Positions 14,976 through 23,812 of a DNA stretch of 41,280 bases are shown here, piece by piece. Every line of letters begins with the position of its first letter. Within the stretch, counting starts at the first letter, position 1. Source of the DNA: Oscillospiraceae bacterium (lineage in GTDB: Bacteria > Bacillota > Clostridia > Oscillospirales > Oscillospiraceae). The stretch lies in NCBI GenBank assembly GCA_016293865.1, contig JAEDDG010000015.1, positions 1 to 41,280 on the forward strand, read 5' to 3'. Made by a program: the position numbers and the translations under genes. The notes beneath the pieces were generated by a model. That model was not told where the DNA came from and made no database searches. It saw nothing but the letters and a program-made list of their open reading frames with translations.

Positions 14976-16289
14976 ATGAAAAAAGGGAATTTTATCGCGC
15001 TTCTTCCAATCGGCGTATTCCTGGTGATCTATCTGGGACTGGGCATCCTCTTCGAGTATGTGCTGAAAATCCCCATGGGCTTTTACAACATCCCCATCGT
15101 TGTGGCCTTCCTGGTGGCGCTGCTTGTTGCATGCCTGCAGAACAGAAAGCTGAAGTTTGACGACAAGCTTGTCCTGATGGGCAGGGGCATCGGCGACAAA
15201 AACATCGTGACCATGATCCTGATTTTCATGGCTGCCGGTATTTTCGTCGGCGTTGTGGGCCGCAGCAGCGCGGAAAGCGTGGCGTATTTCCTGCTGTCGG
15301 TGATTCCGCCGCGGTTTGCCGTGGCTGTGCTTTTTGTGGTCAGCTGCTTTGTCTCCACGGCCATGGGCACATCGGTGGGCACGATCACGCTGATTACGCC
15401 CATTGCGGTGTCTGTTTCCGCCGCCTCCGGCTTCAGTCTGCCGCTGTGCATCGGTTCGGTTATGGGCGGCGCCATGTTCGGCGACAACCTCTCCTTCATC
15501 TCCGACACCACCATCGCCGCATGCAACGGCCAGGGCTGCCAGATGAAGGACAAGTTCCGGGAAAACTTCTGGATCGCACTGCCTGCCGCGCTTGTGACGC
15601 TTGTTATTATCCTGCTTCTGTCCTTCCGGGCGGAAGTTGGTGAGCCGGAAATTCCCGCCTACAACCTTGTGCAGATCATTCCGTACATCCTGGTGCTGGC
15701 CGGCGGAATCATCGGAATCAACGTGTTTGTGGTGCTGCTTGTGGGCATTTTCTCCGGGGCCGTCATCATGCTGGCCACCGGCGCCACAAAAGCCACGGAG
15801 CTTCTTGCGAACATGGGTTCCGGCGCTGCCGGTATGTTCGAAACGACCATGGTGGCCATCCTTGTGTCCGCCATCTGTGCGCTGATCCGCGAATACGGCG
15901 GATTTGACGCGCTGCTCAGCGGCATCCGGCGCGTGTTCAAGGGCAAAAAGGGCGGACAGCTGGGCATGGGCCTTCTGGTCGGCGCCATGGACATCGCGAC
16001 AGCCAACAATACCGTGGCCATCGTCATGGCCAACCCCATTGCCAGGGAAATGGCGGAGACCTACGGCGTGACGCCCCGGAAGACGGCGTCGATTCTGGAC
16101 ACCTTCTCCTGCGTGTTCCAGGGCGTGATCCCCTACGGCGCACAGATGCTGGTGGCCATTTCGGCCGCGGCCGAGCTGGGCTTTGACGTTTCCGCGTTCC
16201 AGATCATGCCGTATCTTCTGTATCCGTTTATGCTCCTGATCAGCTCGCTGGTGTTCATCTTTATTCTTCCGGAGCGGAAGAATAAATAA
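14976..16289 (+). CDS. NhaC-family transporter, predicted methionine importer (MetT-like)
   Basis: A 437-residue membrane protein with about eleven spans. It resembles the NhaC superfamily: FVVSCFVSTAMGTSVGTITLITPIA, GSVMGGAMFGDNLSFISDTTIAA with the conserved Asp-Asn and Ser-Asp pairs, and MDIATANNTVAIVMANPIA. Members include Na+/H+ antiporters and amino acid transporters; several NhaC-type genes under T-box or S-box control have been proposed to be amino acid transporters. The AUG-specifier T-box directly upstream favours methionine. ATG at 14976 follows GGAGG. Substrate is inference from regulation. Confidence 0.82.
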   Translation: MKKGNFIALLPIGVFLVIYLGLGILFEYVLKIPMGFYNIPIVVAFLVALLVACLQNRKLKFDDKLVLMGRGIGDKNIVTMILIFMAAGIFVGVVGRSSAESVAYFLLSVIPPRFAVAVLFVVSCFVSTAMGTSVGTITLITPIAVSVSAASGFSLPLCIGSVMGGAMFGDNLSFISDTTIAACNGQGCQMKDKFRENFWIALPAALVTLVIILLLSFRAEVGEPEIPAYNLVQIIPYILVLAGGIIGINVFVVLLVGIFSGAVIMLATGATKATELLANMGSGAAGMFETTMVAILVSAICALIREYGGFDALLSGIRRVFKGKKGGQLGMGLLVGAMDIATANNTVAIVMANPIAREMAETYGVTPRKTASILDTFSCVFQGVIPYGAQMLVAISAAAELGFDVSAFQIMPYLLYPFMLLISSLVFIFILPERKNK

Positions 16290-16680
16290 CCGGGCCGAAT
16301 CAAAGCCGAAGATGTATCAGGACCGGATGGACAGGGCATTCCGGTGCGAGGCCTCAGAAACGATGATTCAGAAACAGATTGGCAATCCCGGTCTGCCTGA
16401 GCAGAGACCGGACGGAGATGTCGGCCTTCATGCGTTCGGTGAGCGGAATGGCGGCCGAGTCTGATCTGTCCGAGGATATGTGGCCGGTTTTCAGGCCATA
16501 GCGCCGCTGACAGGCCCGGAGAAACCGGTTTGCGTTGCAACAAACGGCAGCTGTTTCTGTGATGTCATCGGCGATGCGGCATGCTCCTTCAGTGATACGC
16601 AAGCGGGAATACCTTTCTGAAATTTTCATGGAAGGCATTGATATTTAGATCGCGGCCATCGGGTGAAAAAACAGGCCGTC
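16290..16680. other. Gap after the NhaC-type gene
   Basis: About 390 bases without an intact gene. The minus strand holds a degenerate AraC-like reading frame (listed separately). No obvious terminator follows the transporter stop until 16681, so its message may run through this region. Confidence 0.4.
16354..16629 (-). pseudogene. Possible remnant of an AraC-type regulator
   Basis: The frame encodes about 91 residues. The piece ITETAAVCCNANRFLRACQRRYGL resembles the second helix-turn-helix of AraC proteins (IxEIAxxxGFxxxxYFxRxFKxxxG), but with key Gly/Phe positions replaced. There is no ribosome site and no full DNA-binding domain. It may equally be a chance frame. Confidence 0.3.
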
Positions 16681-16715
16681 TGCCCGCCGGACACCGTCCG
16701 GCGGGCATTTTTTTT
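16681..16715 (+). terminator. Strong Rho-independent terminator
   Basis: A 12-bp perfect stem (TGCCCGCCGGAC, loop ACC) followed by eight T. It is on the plus strand, 390 bases beyond the nearest plus-strand gene, so it ends either a long 3' tail of the transporter message or an unannotated small RNA. Confidence 0.85.
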
Positions 16716-16739
16716 GTGTCCGCAGGCGGCATACGGTAC

Positions 16740-16768
16740 TTGTAAGCGGCCGGCGGACATGCTATAAT
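16740..16768 (+). promoter_or_regulatory. Promoter of the flavoprotein gene
   Basis: TTGTAA (16740-16745), 17-base spacer, TATAAT (16763-16768). Transcription would start near 16775, about 98 bases before the start codon. Confidence 0.75.
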
Positions 16769-16825
16769 TTCCAGCAAGCGTGCGCGCTGCAGAATGCCGG
16801 CGCGCATAAACCGAAAAGAAGAGCC

Positions 16826-16850
16826 TGCTGCCGTCTGCCAGACGGCAGCA
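16826..16850 (+). promoter_or_regulatory. Hairpin in the flavoprotein 5' leader
   Basis: Perfect 12-base arms around one central base, ending 22 bases before the ATG and about 50 bases into the transcript. It could be a DNA operator or an RNA hairpin controlling the nearby ribosome site; there is no U-run. Confidence 0.5.
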
Positions 16851-16872
16851 AATTCAGACGGGGGAAAAGAGT

Positions 16873-18552
16873 ATGAAAATTCAGTACCGCACAGCAACAG
16901 ATGTTCTGATTGTAGGCATGGGCGGCGCCGGCGTCAAGGCGGCCATCACCGCCGCGGAGAGCGGCGCAAAGGTGCTTCTTGTGGGAAAGTTCCCGTTCGG
17001 CCACACAGGCGCGACCTTTTATCCCGGAACGCCCGGCTGGGGCATGCAGGCAGTCATCCATGAGGGCGACACGGAGGAGTTTTTCCTGGAGGAGATTCTG
17101 GATGCGGGCGCGGGCGCGGCAGATCCGGAGCTGGCTGAGATTCTGGCCCGGGGCAGCACGCCGGCCTTCCGGGAGCTGGAGAGCTACGGCATCCGGTTCC
17201 AGCAGTATGAGGACGGCCGCTACAAGGGCGTGATCCCGTGCTTCGGCAAGCGCCTGCGGGGCAGCAGCACGCTGGGCATTCCCACAATCCGCCGGATCCT
17301 CTGGCAGCAGCTGATGACCCGGGGCGTCACCGTGCGCCATGGCATCAGTGTGCTGGCGCTGGTGAAAAAAGACGGCGCCGTGGTGGGCGCGCTGGCGCTG
17401 GACGAGCAGAGCGAGCTGTTTTACATCGCGGCTAAAGCGGTGATCATGGCCACCGGCGGCGGGTGCGGCATTTATACATATTCGCTGGCAACGCCTGACG
17501 AGACAGGCGACGGCTACGCCATGGCGCTGGACGCCGGCGCGGCGCTTGTGAACATGGAGTTTATCCAGTTTATTCCCGGTCTGACCTGGCCGCTGAAGAA
17601 GAAGCTGTTTCAGGAGAAGAATCTGGACACGTTCCCGAAGTTTACAAACAAAAACGGCGAGGATGTGATCCGGAAATACCTGCCGGAGCAGTACACCGTG
17701 GAGGAGTGCCTGATCGAACGGGCCAAGCACGGGCCGTTCACCACGGCGGACATCAGCTTTTTCGTGGACGTGGGCATGTATGAAGAGGCCATGAACGGCC
17801 TTGCGCTGCCCAGCGGCGGCATCCACGTGCAGTATGACCCGAAGGTGCTGCACGACGACCGCTGGACCATTGTGGAATGGCTGAAGTGGATGGACAGCCT
17901 GGGCGTGAAGCCTGTGGAAGAGGGATTTGATATGATTCCTCATGCCCAGTGCTTCAACGGCGGCATTGCGATTGACCGGACGGCCGGCTGCGGCGTTCCG
18001 GGCCTGTATGCGGCGGGCGAGACGGCCGGCGGTCCTCACGGCGCGGATCGGCTGGGCGGCGCGGCCATTGCGGCCACGCAGGTGTTCGGCAAAATCGCCG
18101 GAGAAAACGCCGCGCGCTACGCCGCGGCGGCCGTGCACGCTGAGGTGTCTGACCGGGAGCTGGAGCAGACGCTGGAGGCCCGCTTCGACCACGGCGACGG
18201 CATTGTGGACATCGGCGAAGCGATGGAAGAGATCCGGAAGATCATGTGGGAGAACGGCGCCGTTGTGCGGACCCACGCGCGCTGCGCGGCGGGCATTGCT
18301 CGGCTTGAGGAGCTGGAAAAGGCGTTCTCGCCGATGCGGCACCTGACCGAGGGTGCGGATATCCGCCGGGCAGGAGAACTTTCCAGCTATCTGACGCTGG
18401 CCAGGGCGCTTCTGACCGTGATGGATGCGCGCAAAGAGAGCCGCGGACCGCATTACCGCAGTGACTTCCCGGAGAAGGATCCTGCTTTTGAAGGCCGCAT
18501 CATTCTGAAAAAGGATGCGGCAGGCTTCAGCACCGCGCTGAAAAAAGCGTGA
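16873..18552 (+). CDS. FAD-dependent oxidoreductase, fumarate reductase flavoprotein-like
   Basis: A 559-residue flavoprotein of the succinate dehydrogenase/fumarate reductase/AprA superfamily. The N-terminal dinucleotide fold VLIVGMGGAGVKAAITAAESGAKV binds FAD; a second FAD segment is VIMATGGG; the C-terminal signature GLYAAGETAGGPHGADRLGGAAI closes the FAD site. The expected catalytic segment (N-x-x-G-E-R ... S-R-D in fumarate reductase) reads NKNGEDVIRKYLPEQYTVEECLIERA, without the usual Arg-Asp, so fumarate reductase activity is doubtful. No iron-sulfur or membrane subunit gene is beside it. It has its own promoter and terminator. Substrate unknown. Confidence 0.8.
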   Translation: MKIQYRTATDVLIVGMGGAGVKAAITAAESGAKVLLVGKFPFGHTGATFYPGTPGWGMQAVIHEGDTEEFFLEEILDAGAGAADPELAEILARGSTPAFRELESYGIRFQQYEDGRYKGVIPCFGKRLRGSSTLGIPTIRRILWQQLMTRGVTVRHGISVLALVKKDGAVVGALALDEQSELFYIAAKAVIMATGGGCGIYTYSLATPDETGDGYAMALDAGAALVNMEFIQFIPGLTWPLKKKLFQEKNLDTFPKFTNKNGEDVIRKYLPEQYTVEECLIERAKHGPFTTADISFFVDVGMYEEAMNGLALPSGGIHVQYDPKVLHDDRWTIVEWLKWMDSLGVKPVEEGFDMIPHAQCFNGGIAIDRTAGCGVPGLYAAGETAGGPHGADRLGGAAIAATQVFGKIAGENAARYAAAAVHAEVSDRELEQTLEARFDHGDGIVDIGEAMEEIRKIMWENGAVVRTHARCAAGIARLEELEKAFSPMRHLTEGADIRRAGELSSYLTLARALLTVMDARKESRGPHYRSDFPEKDPAFEGRIILKKDAAGFSTALKKA

Positions 18553-18575
18553 CGGAAATCTGACAGATGTAAAAG

Positions 18576-18607
18576 AACGGACAGGCAGCAGCTGCTGCCT
18601 GTCCGTT
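18576..18607. terminator. 32-bp perfect palindrome, convergent terminator
   Basis: A 16-base half (AACGGACAGGCAGCAG) and its exact complement lie between the converging flavoprotein and patB-like genes and are followed by TTCC on the plus side and TTCTTTT on the minus side. It can serve both. Confidence 0.8.
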
Positions 18608-18633
18608 TCCTGTCTGTTTGGTTCCGCCTGGTT

Positions 18634-19791
18634 TCAGCGGTGCTTTTTCATGGTGTCGGCAATCCGCTCCAGACCTTCCATCAGGATGCTGCGGGGCGTG
18701 CCGAAGCAAAGACGCATGTTGTTGTGGCCGGGCATGGGGTTGTACTGCACGCCGTCGCGCAGCTCCACAAGCGCCTCATCCTTGATATACGGCAGGATTT
18801 CCGGGATGGGCCTGTCACTCTCCGGCCAGAGGAAAAAGCCGGCATCCGGCCTGCGGATGGACCAGCCGGGGATTTCTTCATTGATGAACCGGCATGCGAT
18901 GTTTGCGCTTTCACTCAGATATGCGCAGAGCTGATCCATCCATTCGGCACACTGGGTATAGGCGGCGATCATGGCCTCAAAGGAAAAGATGTTCGCCGGC
19001 GTGCCGTTTTCATCTTCAACGCGGTCAAACGCCTGACGGATTTCTTCGCTGCGGATGATGGCGTATGCCTGGCTGCTGCCGGCCATATTGAAGCTCTTGG
19101 AAATGGAGGTCAGCTGGACGCAGCAGGAATCGGCCAGCGGCCCGGCGTTGAAAATCGGTGTATGTTTATTCCCGTGAAAATAGAAATCGCTGTGCGTTTC
19201 ATCCGCAATCAGGTATGCGCCGTACCGGTGGCAGATCTCAACCATGCGCGTGAGCTGCTCTTTGGTGAAGAACATGCCGACAGGGTTTTGGGGCGAGCAG
19301 ATCAGGAGCATTTTAGCGCCGCTTTTTTTGAAAGCGTCTTCCAGACCGTTGAAATCCACATCCCAGCCGTCTTCAGAGTACAGCAGACGGTTTTCAACCA
19401 CAACGCGGTGATTGATCTCAATGGTTTTGGGGAAAGGCGTATATACGGGAGGCTGGATGATGATGGAATCGCCCGGCTTTGTCAGCGCGCGGATCAGCCA
19501 GGAAATGCCGATCATGACCGAGGGAATCCAGACGATGTCCTTTTTTTCCGGAGTAAATCCGTGACGGATTGTCTGCCAGTGAATGACAGCGTCGTACCGG
19601 CGGTCCTCATCCAGGGTGTAAGCAAACACAGGATGGGTGAGCCGCCGCTGCAATGCTTCTACAATCGGAGTGGCGACAGCAAAATCCATATCTGCGATGC
19701 CGAGACAGATGCGTTTTCCGGTGGGATCGGTGTCCCAGCGGCAGCTGGCGGTGTTCCGCCGGTCGATCACCTGATCAAAATTGTAGTGCAT
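18634..19791 (-). CDS. PatB/MalY-type PLP-dependent C-S lyase (cystathionine beta-lyase), copy A
   Basis: A 385-residue class I/II PLP enzyme. The N-terminal RICLGIADMDFAVATPIVEAL is the PatB/MalY hallmark, CSPQNPVGMFF the PLP-phosphate/Asn segment, ADETHSDFYF the Asp that binds the pyridine nitrogen, and TSISKSFNMAG holds the PLP-binding Lys232. The group includes cystathionine beta-lyases (cystathionine to homocysteine in methionine synthesis) and cysteine desulfhydrases. About 34 % of a second PatB-type protein (29497-30672) looks alike by eye, so they are paralogues rather than duplicates. A promoter lies 39 bases upstream; pdxK, a PLP-salvage gene, is the next gene upstream. Confidence 0.88.
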   Translation of the reverse strand: MHYNFDQVIDRRNTASCRWDTDPTGKRICLGIADMDFAVATPIVEALQRRLTHPVFAYTLDEDRRYDAVIHWQTIRHGFTPEKKDIVWIPSVMIGISWLIRALTKPGDSIIIQPPVYTPFPKTIEINHRVVVENRLLYSEDGWDVDFNGLEDAFKKSGAKMLLICSPQNPVGMFFTKEQLTRMVEICHRYGAYLIADETHSDFYFHGNKHTPIFNAGPLADSCCVQLTSISKSFNMAGSSQAYAIIRSEEIRQAFDRVEDENGTPANIFSFEAMIAAYTQCAEWMDQLCAYLSESANIACRFINEEIPGWSIRRPDAGFFLWPESDRPIPEILPYIKDEALVELRDGVQYNPMPGHNNMRLCFGTPRSILMEGLERIADTMKKHR

Positions 19792-19829
19792 GGTTGAAAA
19801 GCCTCTTTTCTTTTGAAATACCAGAAAAG

Positions 19830-19858
19830 AGAATAGCAGTATTTATCGAGTTTCGCAA
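19830..19858 (-). promoter_or_regulatory. Promoter of patB-like gene A
   Basis: On the minus strand: TTGCGA (19858-19853), 17-base spacer, TATTCT (19835-19830), preceded by a very A/T-rich tract (19860-19980) that could act as an UP element. Confidence 0.6.
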
Positions 19859-19977
19859 CTGTTTTTTGCGCTTTTTTTCAAAAAAATTTGCCGGATTGAA
19901 AAATGAAAATACTTAAAAAATTATGAATATTTCCAAAAATACAAAAAATTACGAAAATTTAAGCACAAAAAGTTCCG

Positions 19978-20003
19978 TTATTTAAGTATCTTATTTAAGT
20001 ATC
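19978..20003. repeat. Tandem 13-bp repeat across the pdxK stop codon
   Basis: TTATTTAAGTATC occurs twice in tandem (19978-19990 and 19991-20003); the pdxK stop codon lies inside. A related ATACTTAAA occurs near 19907. Possible slippage product. Confidence 0.6.
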
Positions 20004-20828
20004 TAACATATGGATTAAGTCGGGCAGCGCCGTCTCAAATTTCACGCCGTACCAGTGGCTGTCGTCGCCCAGGGTGTTGTCAATACACCGCACGGTGAAA
20101 TCCGCCGCGATTTTCGCCGCGTTATAAAAATCCCGGCCCTGCAGCCAGGCACCTGTAAAGGCGGACGCGTAGGCATCGCCTGTGCCGTGGAAGCCGCGGG
20201 GGATCCGCCTATGCCTGTAATAGGCTTTCTGGCCGTTTTCCCAGACGACGACGCCGGTTTCCTCCGGACAGAAGCTGACGCCGGTGAGAATGATGCGCTG
20301 TGTGCCAAGAGAGGACAGCTTTTCAAGCAGTGCGTCGATATAGGCTTCGTCGTACTGCTCGCGGTACGGATACCCGCTGAGCAGGCAGGCTTCCGTCAGA
20401 TTGGGGAGGAGCACGTCCGCCGCGGCGCACAGCTGCCGCATGGCGTCCACGTGCGCGCTGTCAAAGCCCGTATACAGCCGGCCGTTGTCCGCCATGGCGG
20501 GGTCCACAATCGTCCGGCCGCCGGGTACCAGCATGGTTCTGATGATGTCCAGAACGTATGCAATCTGCCTGGCGCTGCCCAGATAGCCGGTATAAACCGC
20601 GTCGAAGAGAATCTTTTCCTTTTGCCAGTGCCTCTGAATGGCGGGAATGTCGTCGGTCAGGTCCCGGAAGGTGAAACCGGTAAAGCCGCCGGTGTGCGTG
20701 GAGAGAACGGCAGAGGGGAGGATGCACGTCTCCAGCCCGCAGGCGGACAGCACGGGCAGCGCGACGGTCAGCGAGCACTGCCCGACGCAGGAAATATCCT
20801 GAATGGTCAAAACGCGTTTATACGGCAT
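19995..20828 (-). CDS. Pyridoxal/pyridoxamine kinase
   Basis: Ribokinase-superfamily kinase (277 residues) that phosphorylates B6 vitamers to the 5'-phosphate. Motifs: RVLTIQDISCVGQCSLTVALPVL at the N-terminus as in PdxY-type kinases, STHTGGF substrate loop, DPAMADNGRLY, and the GFHGTGDAYASAF anion hole with the catalytic Asp near the C-terminus. Length is typical. It begins 10 bases after the phoR-like stop, so it sits at the end of the pst-pho transcript; why a vitamin kinase rides there is unclear, though PLP enzymes abound nearby. Confidence 0.88.
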   Translation of the reverse strand: MPYKRVLTIQDISCVGQCSLTVALPVLSACGLETCILPSAVLSTHTGGFTGFTFRDLTDDIPAIQRHWQKEKILFDAVYTGYLGSARQIAYVLDIIRTMLVPGGRTIVDPAMADNGRLYTGFDSAHVDAMRQLCAAADVLLPNLTEACLLSGYPYREQYDEAYIDALLEKLSSLGTQRIILTGVSFCPEETGVVVWENGQKAYYRHRRIPRGFHGTGDAYASAFTGAWLQGRDFYNAAKIAADFTVRCIDNTLGDDSHWYGVKFETALPDLIHMLDT

Positions 20829-20838
20829 GGGAACCTCC

Positions 20839-22494
20839 TTATTCGCTGAAACGGACTGAAATCACGGTGCCCTGACCGACTTTGCTCTCAAGGTCGATTC
20901 TGGCATTGTGGATCATGGCCGCGTGTTTGACGATGGACAGGCCCAGACCTGTGCCGCCCACCGCCTTGGAACGGCTTTTGTCCACCCGGTAAAAACGTTC
21001 AAAAATGCGCGTCTGGTGCTCCGGCGGAATGCCGATGCCGGTGTCGCTGACGGTCAGAACCACCGCGCCGCCGTCCTGCGAGACGCAGACGTCGGCTCTG
21101 CCGTCCGGGCGGTTATATTTGATGGCATTGTCGCACAGATTGTAAATGATGCCGCTGAGCAGCTGGGGCACGCCGCGGACAACCGCCGGAGAGCCGGACA
21201 GCGTCAGACGTACGCCGGCTGCGGCCGCTTCAGACTGCAGGCTCTGGACAGACTGTGCGGCCAGCGCATAGAGATCTGTGTCCTCTTTGGTGAAGTCGCC
21301 GGCGCCCTCGTCCAGCCGGGACAGGCGGATGATGTCCTCCACAAGGCGGATCATCCGCTGGGCTTCGGTATAAATCTGGCCGGCGAACCGGTTTGTATCC
21401 TCCGGCTTGACCATGCTGTTTTTCAGAAGCTCAGCACAGCCGGAGATGGTGTGCAGCGGCGTTTTCAGCTCGTGGGAAACATTGGCCGTGAATTCCCGGC
21501 GCATCTGCTCCGCGCGCTCCCTGTCTGCAACGTCGAACATCAGAAGCGCAATGCCGGAGACTGTGCCGTCGGACAAAATGGGGCTGGCGTCCAGCTGGAA
21601 GCGGCCGCCGGCCAGGTCCACGACCTTTTCGGCCCGCCGGCCGCCCTGTGCTTCCTCCAGCAGCTGCTGCAGAGCCAGCGTGCGGTTGACGGTGAGGATA
21701 TCCTTTCCCTCGCAGTGCCTGTCCGCACCCAGATGCCGGGCGGCGGCGCGGTTGATGCTGAGAATAATGCCGCGGCTGCTCAGCAGCACAAGGCCTTCGT
21801 TCATGCTGCCGGTGACGGCGTCAAATTCATCCTGCCTGCGCTGCAGCTCCTGCGCCTGGCTTTTCAGCTGGCGCTGCTGGCTGTCAATCCGGCGCAGAAG
21901 GGGAGAGAGCTCGTCGTAACCCTCGTTGGACAGGGGATCATCCAGGTTGAGCGCATTCAGCGGCTGGACAATTTTCTTTGCTACACGTGAGGACAGAAGC
22001 AGGGACAGAATGAGGGCGATGGCAACGACGATGCAGATCGGCTGCAGAATGCCCAGCGTGATGGTGATCACTGAATTCTGCGCCACGGACAGACGGATGA
22101 CCGTTCCGTCCGGCAGGCGCTGCGCCGAATAGAGCAGGCGCTCCATCAGCGTGGTGGAGTAGCGGGCGCTTTCGCCGTAGCCGTTTTTCAGTGCATCGGT
22201 GATCTCCTGGCGCTCAATGTGGTTGTCCATATCTGCCGCGTCTGACTGGCTGTCAAAGAGAACCGTGCCGTCGGCAGCGATCCATGTGATCCGGAGTTCG
22301 CGGGTGTCCAGCCCGTCAAGATAATCTGCGCCTTCATCGGCCACGCCCTGGGCGGCCAGGGCTGTCTGGGTCCGGAGCTGCTGCTGCTGGACCTGTGAGA
22401 AATACTCATACAGCACGCCCATGATCAGAATGAGCGAGGCCAGAAAAACCGCCAATGACACGCAGCAGATGGAGCGGAAAATACGTTTCGTCAT
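20839..22494 (-). CDS. phoR: Sensor histidine kinase, PhoR-type
   Basis: A 551-residue membrane kinase. Span 1 at about residues 8-30, an extracytoplasmic sensor of about 115 residues, span 2 at 147-168, a HAMP-like linker and coiled coil (about 170-225), a PAS domain (about 223-325), then HisKA with phospho-acceptor His341 in NVSHELKTPLH, and HATPase with NLCDNAIKYN, DTGIGIPPE and GTGLGLSIVKH. It starts on an ATGA overlap with the response regulator. Position behind pstSCAB-phoU assigns it to phosphate starvation signalling, where Pst and PhoU hold the kinase inactive when phosphate is plentiful. Confidence 0.9.
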   Translation of the reverse strand: MTKRIFRSICCVSLAVFLASLILIMGVLYEYFSQVQQQQLRTQTALAAQGVADEGADYLDGLDTRELRITWIAADGTVLFDSQSDAADMDNHIERQEITDALKNGYGESARYSTTLMERLLYSAQRLPDGTVIRLSVAQNSVITITLGILQPICIVVAIALILSLLLSSRVAKKIVQPLNALNLDDPLSNEGYDELSPLLRRIDSQQRQLKSQAQELQRRQDEFDAVTGSMNEGLVLLSSRGIILSINRAAARHLGADRHCEGKDILTVNRTLALQQLLEEAQGGRRAEKVVDLAGGRFQLDASPILSDGTVSGIALLMFDVADRERAEQMRREFTANVSHELKTPLHTISGCAELLKNSMVKPEDTNRFAGQIYTEAQRMIRLVEDIIRLSRLDEGAGDFTKEDTDLYALAAQSVQSLQSEAAAAGVRLTLSGSPAVVRGVPQLLSGIIYNLCDNAIKYNRPDGRADVCVSQDGGAVVLTVSDTGIGIPPEHQTRIFERFYRVDKSRSKAVGGTGLGLSIVKHAAMIHNARIDLESKVGQGTVISVRFSE

Positions 22495-23165
22495 TGCCTG
22501 TCCTCCATCCTGTAGCCCACGCCGCGCACAGTTTTGATGGCGTCTCCGCAGGCGCCCAGCTTTGTGCGCAGTGTGCCCACATGCACGTCCACCGTCCGGG
22601 TTTCACCGATGTAATCCTGGGACCAGATGCTGCTGAGCAGCTGCTCACGGGTGAACACCTGTCCCGGATTTTCCATGAACAGGCGCAGAAGTTCAAATTC
22701 CTTCAGCGTCAGCTGGACGGGCCTGCCGCCGGCGCTGACAGTATGTCCGCCCGGGTTCAGTTCCAGCTGGCCCACCCGCAGCGTTTTGGCCGTGTCTTTC
22801 GGCGCGGCGCGGCGCAGGACCGCGCGCACGCGCGAGACCATTTCCATCATGCCGAAGGGCTTTGCCAGATAGTCGTCCGCGCCCAGGTCGAGACCCACTA
22901 CCTTGTCATATTCCGTACCTTTGGCCGTGGCCATGATGACGGGAATATCTGCCGTGGCGGACTGCGCTTTCAGCTTTTTGAGAATTTCGATGCCGTCCAT
23001 GCCGGGAAGCATGATGTCCAGCAGAATGAGCTGGGGGCGGTGCTGCGCAAGGGCCTGGAAAAGACCGGCGCCGTCCGGAAAGCCGCTGGTCTCATAGCCG
23101 GAGGCGTTGAGCGTATAGACCATCATGTTGCGCACGCCGGCGTCATCTTCAACGCAGTAGATCAT
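22491..23165 (-). CDS. phoB: Phosphate regulon response regulator, PhoB/PhoP-type
   Basis: An OmpR/PhoB-family regulator of 224 residues. The receiver has the acid pair in YCVEDDAG, phospho-acceptor Asp50 in LILLDIMLPGMDG, Thr in MATAKG and Lys in LAKPFG. The C-terminal winged helix ends with RTVDVHVGTLRTKLG and VRGVGYRME. ATG at 23165 follows GGAGGGCGG and overlaps the phoU stop; a longer frame from 23210 lies inside phoU. It should bind the two TTTACA repeats upstream of pstS. Confidence 0.92.
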   Translation of the reverse strand: MIYCVEDDAGVRNMMVYTLNASGYETSGFPDGAGLFQALAQHRPQLILLDIMLPGMDGIEILKKLKAQSATADIPVIMATAKGTEYDKVVGLDLGADDYLAKPFGMMEMVSRVRAVLRRAAPKDTAKTLRVGQLELNPGGHTVSAGGRPVQLTLKEFELLRLFMENPGQVFTREQLLSSIWSQDYIGETRTVDVHVGTLRTKLGACGDAIKTVRGVGYRMEDRQ

Positions 23166-23812
23166 ACTGTGCCGCCCTCCCTGCTGCCGGTCATGGAAAA
23201 CAGCACCCACTGGGCGATGTTGACGGCATGGTCGCCGATGCGCTCAAAGTATTTGGCGATCATCAGCAGATCCAGCGCGGCTTCGCCGTCCGTTTCCGGC
23301 TTGCCCAGCTGCTCAATCAGTGTCCGCTTGACCTGGTCAAAGCCGCGGTCCACCACATCGTCGTGGGCGATGACGGAGCGGGCAATGGACATGTCCTTCT
23401 GTACAAATGCGTCGATGCTTTCAGTGACCATTTTAATGGTGGACAGAGCCATATCGTGTATATTCAGCGTATCGGCTGCCGTCGAGATGTTGGCCATGGT
23501 GACAATTTCCGCAATATCCGCCGACTGGTCGCCGATGCGCTCCATATCCGTCACCATTTTCAGCGCGGAGGAGATCACACGCAGATCCCCGGCCACGGGC
23601 TGCTGCTGCAGGAGAAGCTTCAGGCACAGCCCTTCAATGTCGCGTTCCTTCTGATCAATCTGCGCGGACAGATCCGGCACGCCTTTGGCCATGGAGACAT
23701 TGCCTTCAAGCAGCGCTTTTGCAGACAGGGCGATTGCATTTTCGCACAGGGCGCCCATTGTGATTAATTCCCTGTTCAAAAGGGCCAGCTGATCATCAAA
23801 TTTTGATCTCAT
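23162..23812 (-). CDS. phoU: Phosphate signalling protein PhoU
   Basis: A 216-residue all-helical protein with two PhoU repeats: LLNRELITMGALCENAI and DQKERDIEGLCLKLLL with the metal-binding E-x3-D region in MVTDMERIGDQSADIAE, repeated as FERIGDHAVNIAQW at the end. PhoU links the state of the Pst transporter to the PhoR kinase. It shares one base with pstB and 4 bases with the regulator gene. Confidence 0.93.
   Translation of the reverse strand: MRSKFDDQLALLNRELITMGALCENAIALSAKALLEGNVSMAKGVPDLSAQIDQKERDIEGLCLKLLLQQQPVAGDLRVISSALKMVTDMERIGDQSADIAEIVTMANISTAADTLNIHDMALSTIKMVTESIDAFVQKDMSIARSVIAHDDVVDRGFDQVKRTLIEQLGKPETDGEAALDLLMIAKYFERIGDHAVNIAQWVLFSMTGSREGGTV

Noticed and set aside
16762..18453. 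Minus-strand frame of 563 codons
   Set aside because: Antisense to the flavoprotein, which has recognisable FAD motifs.
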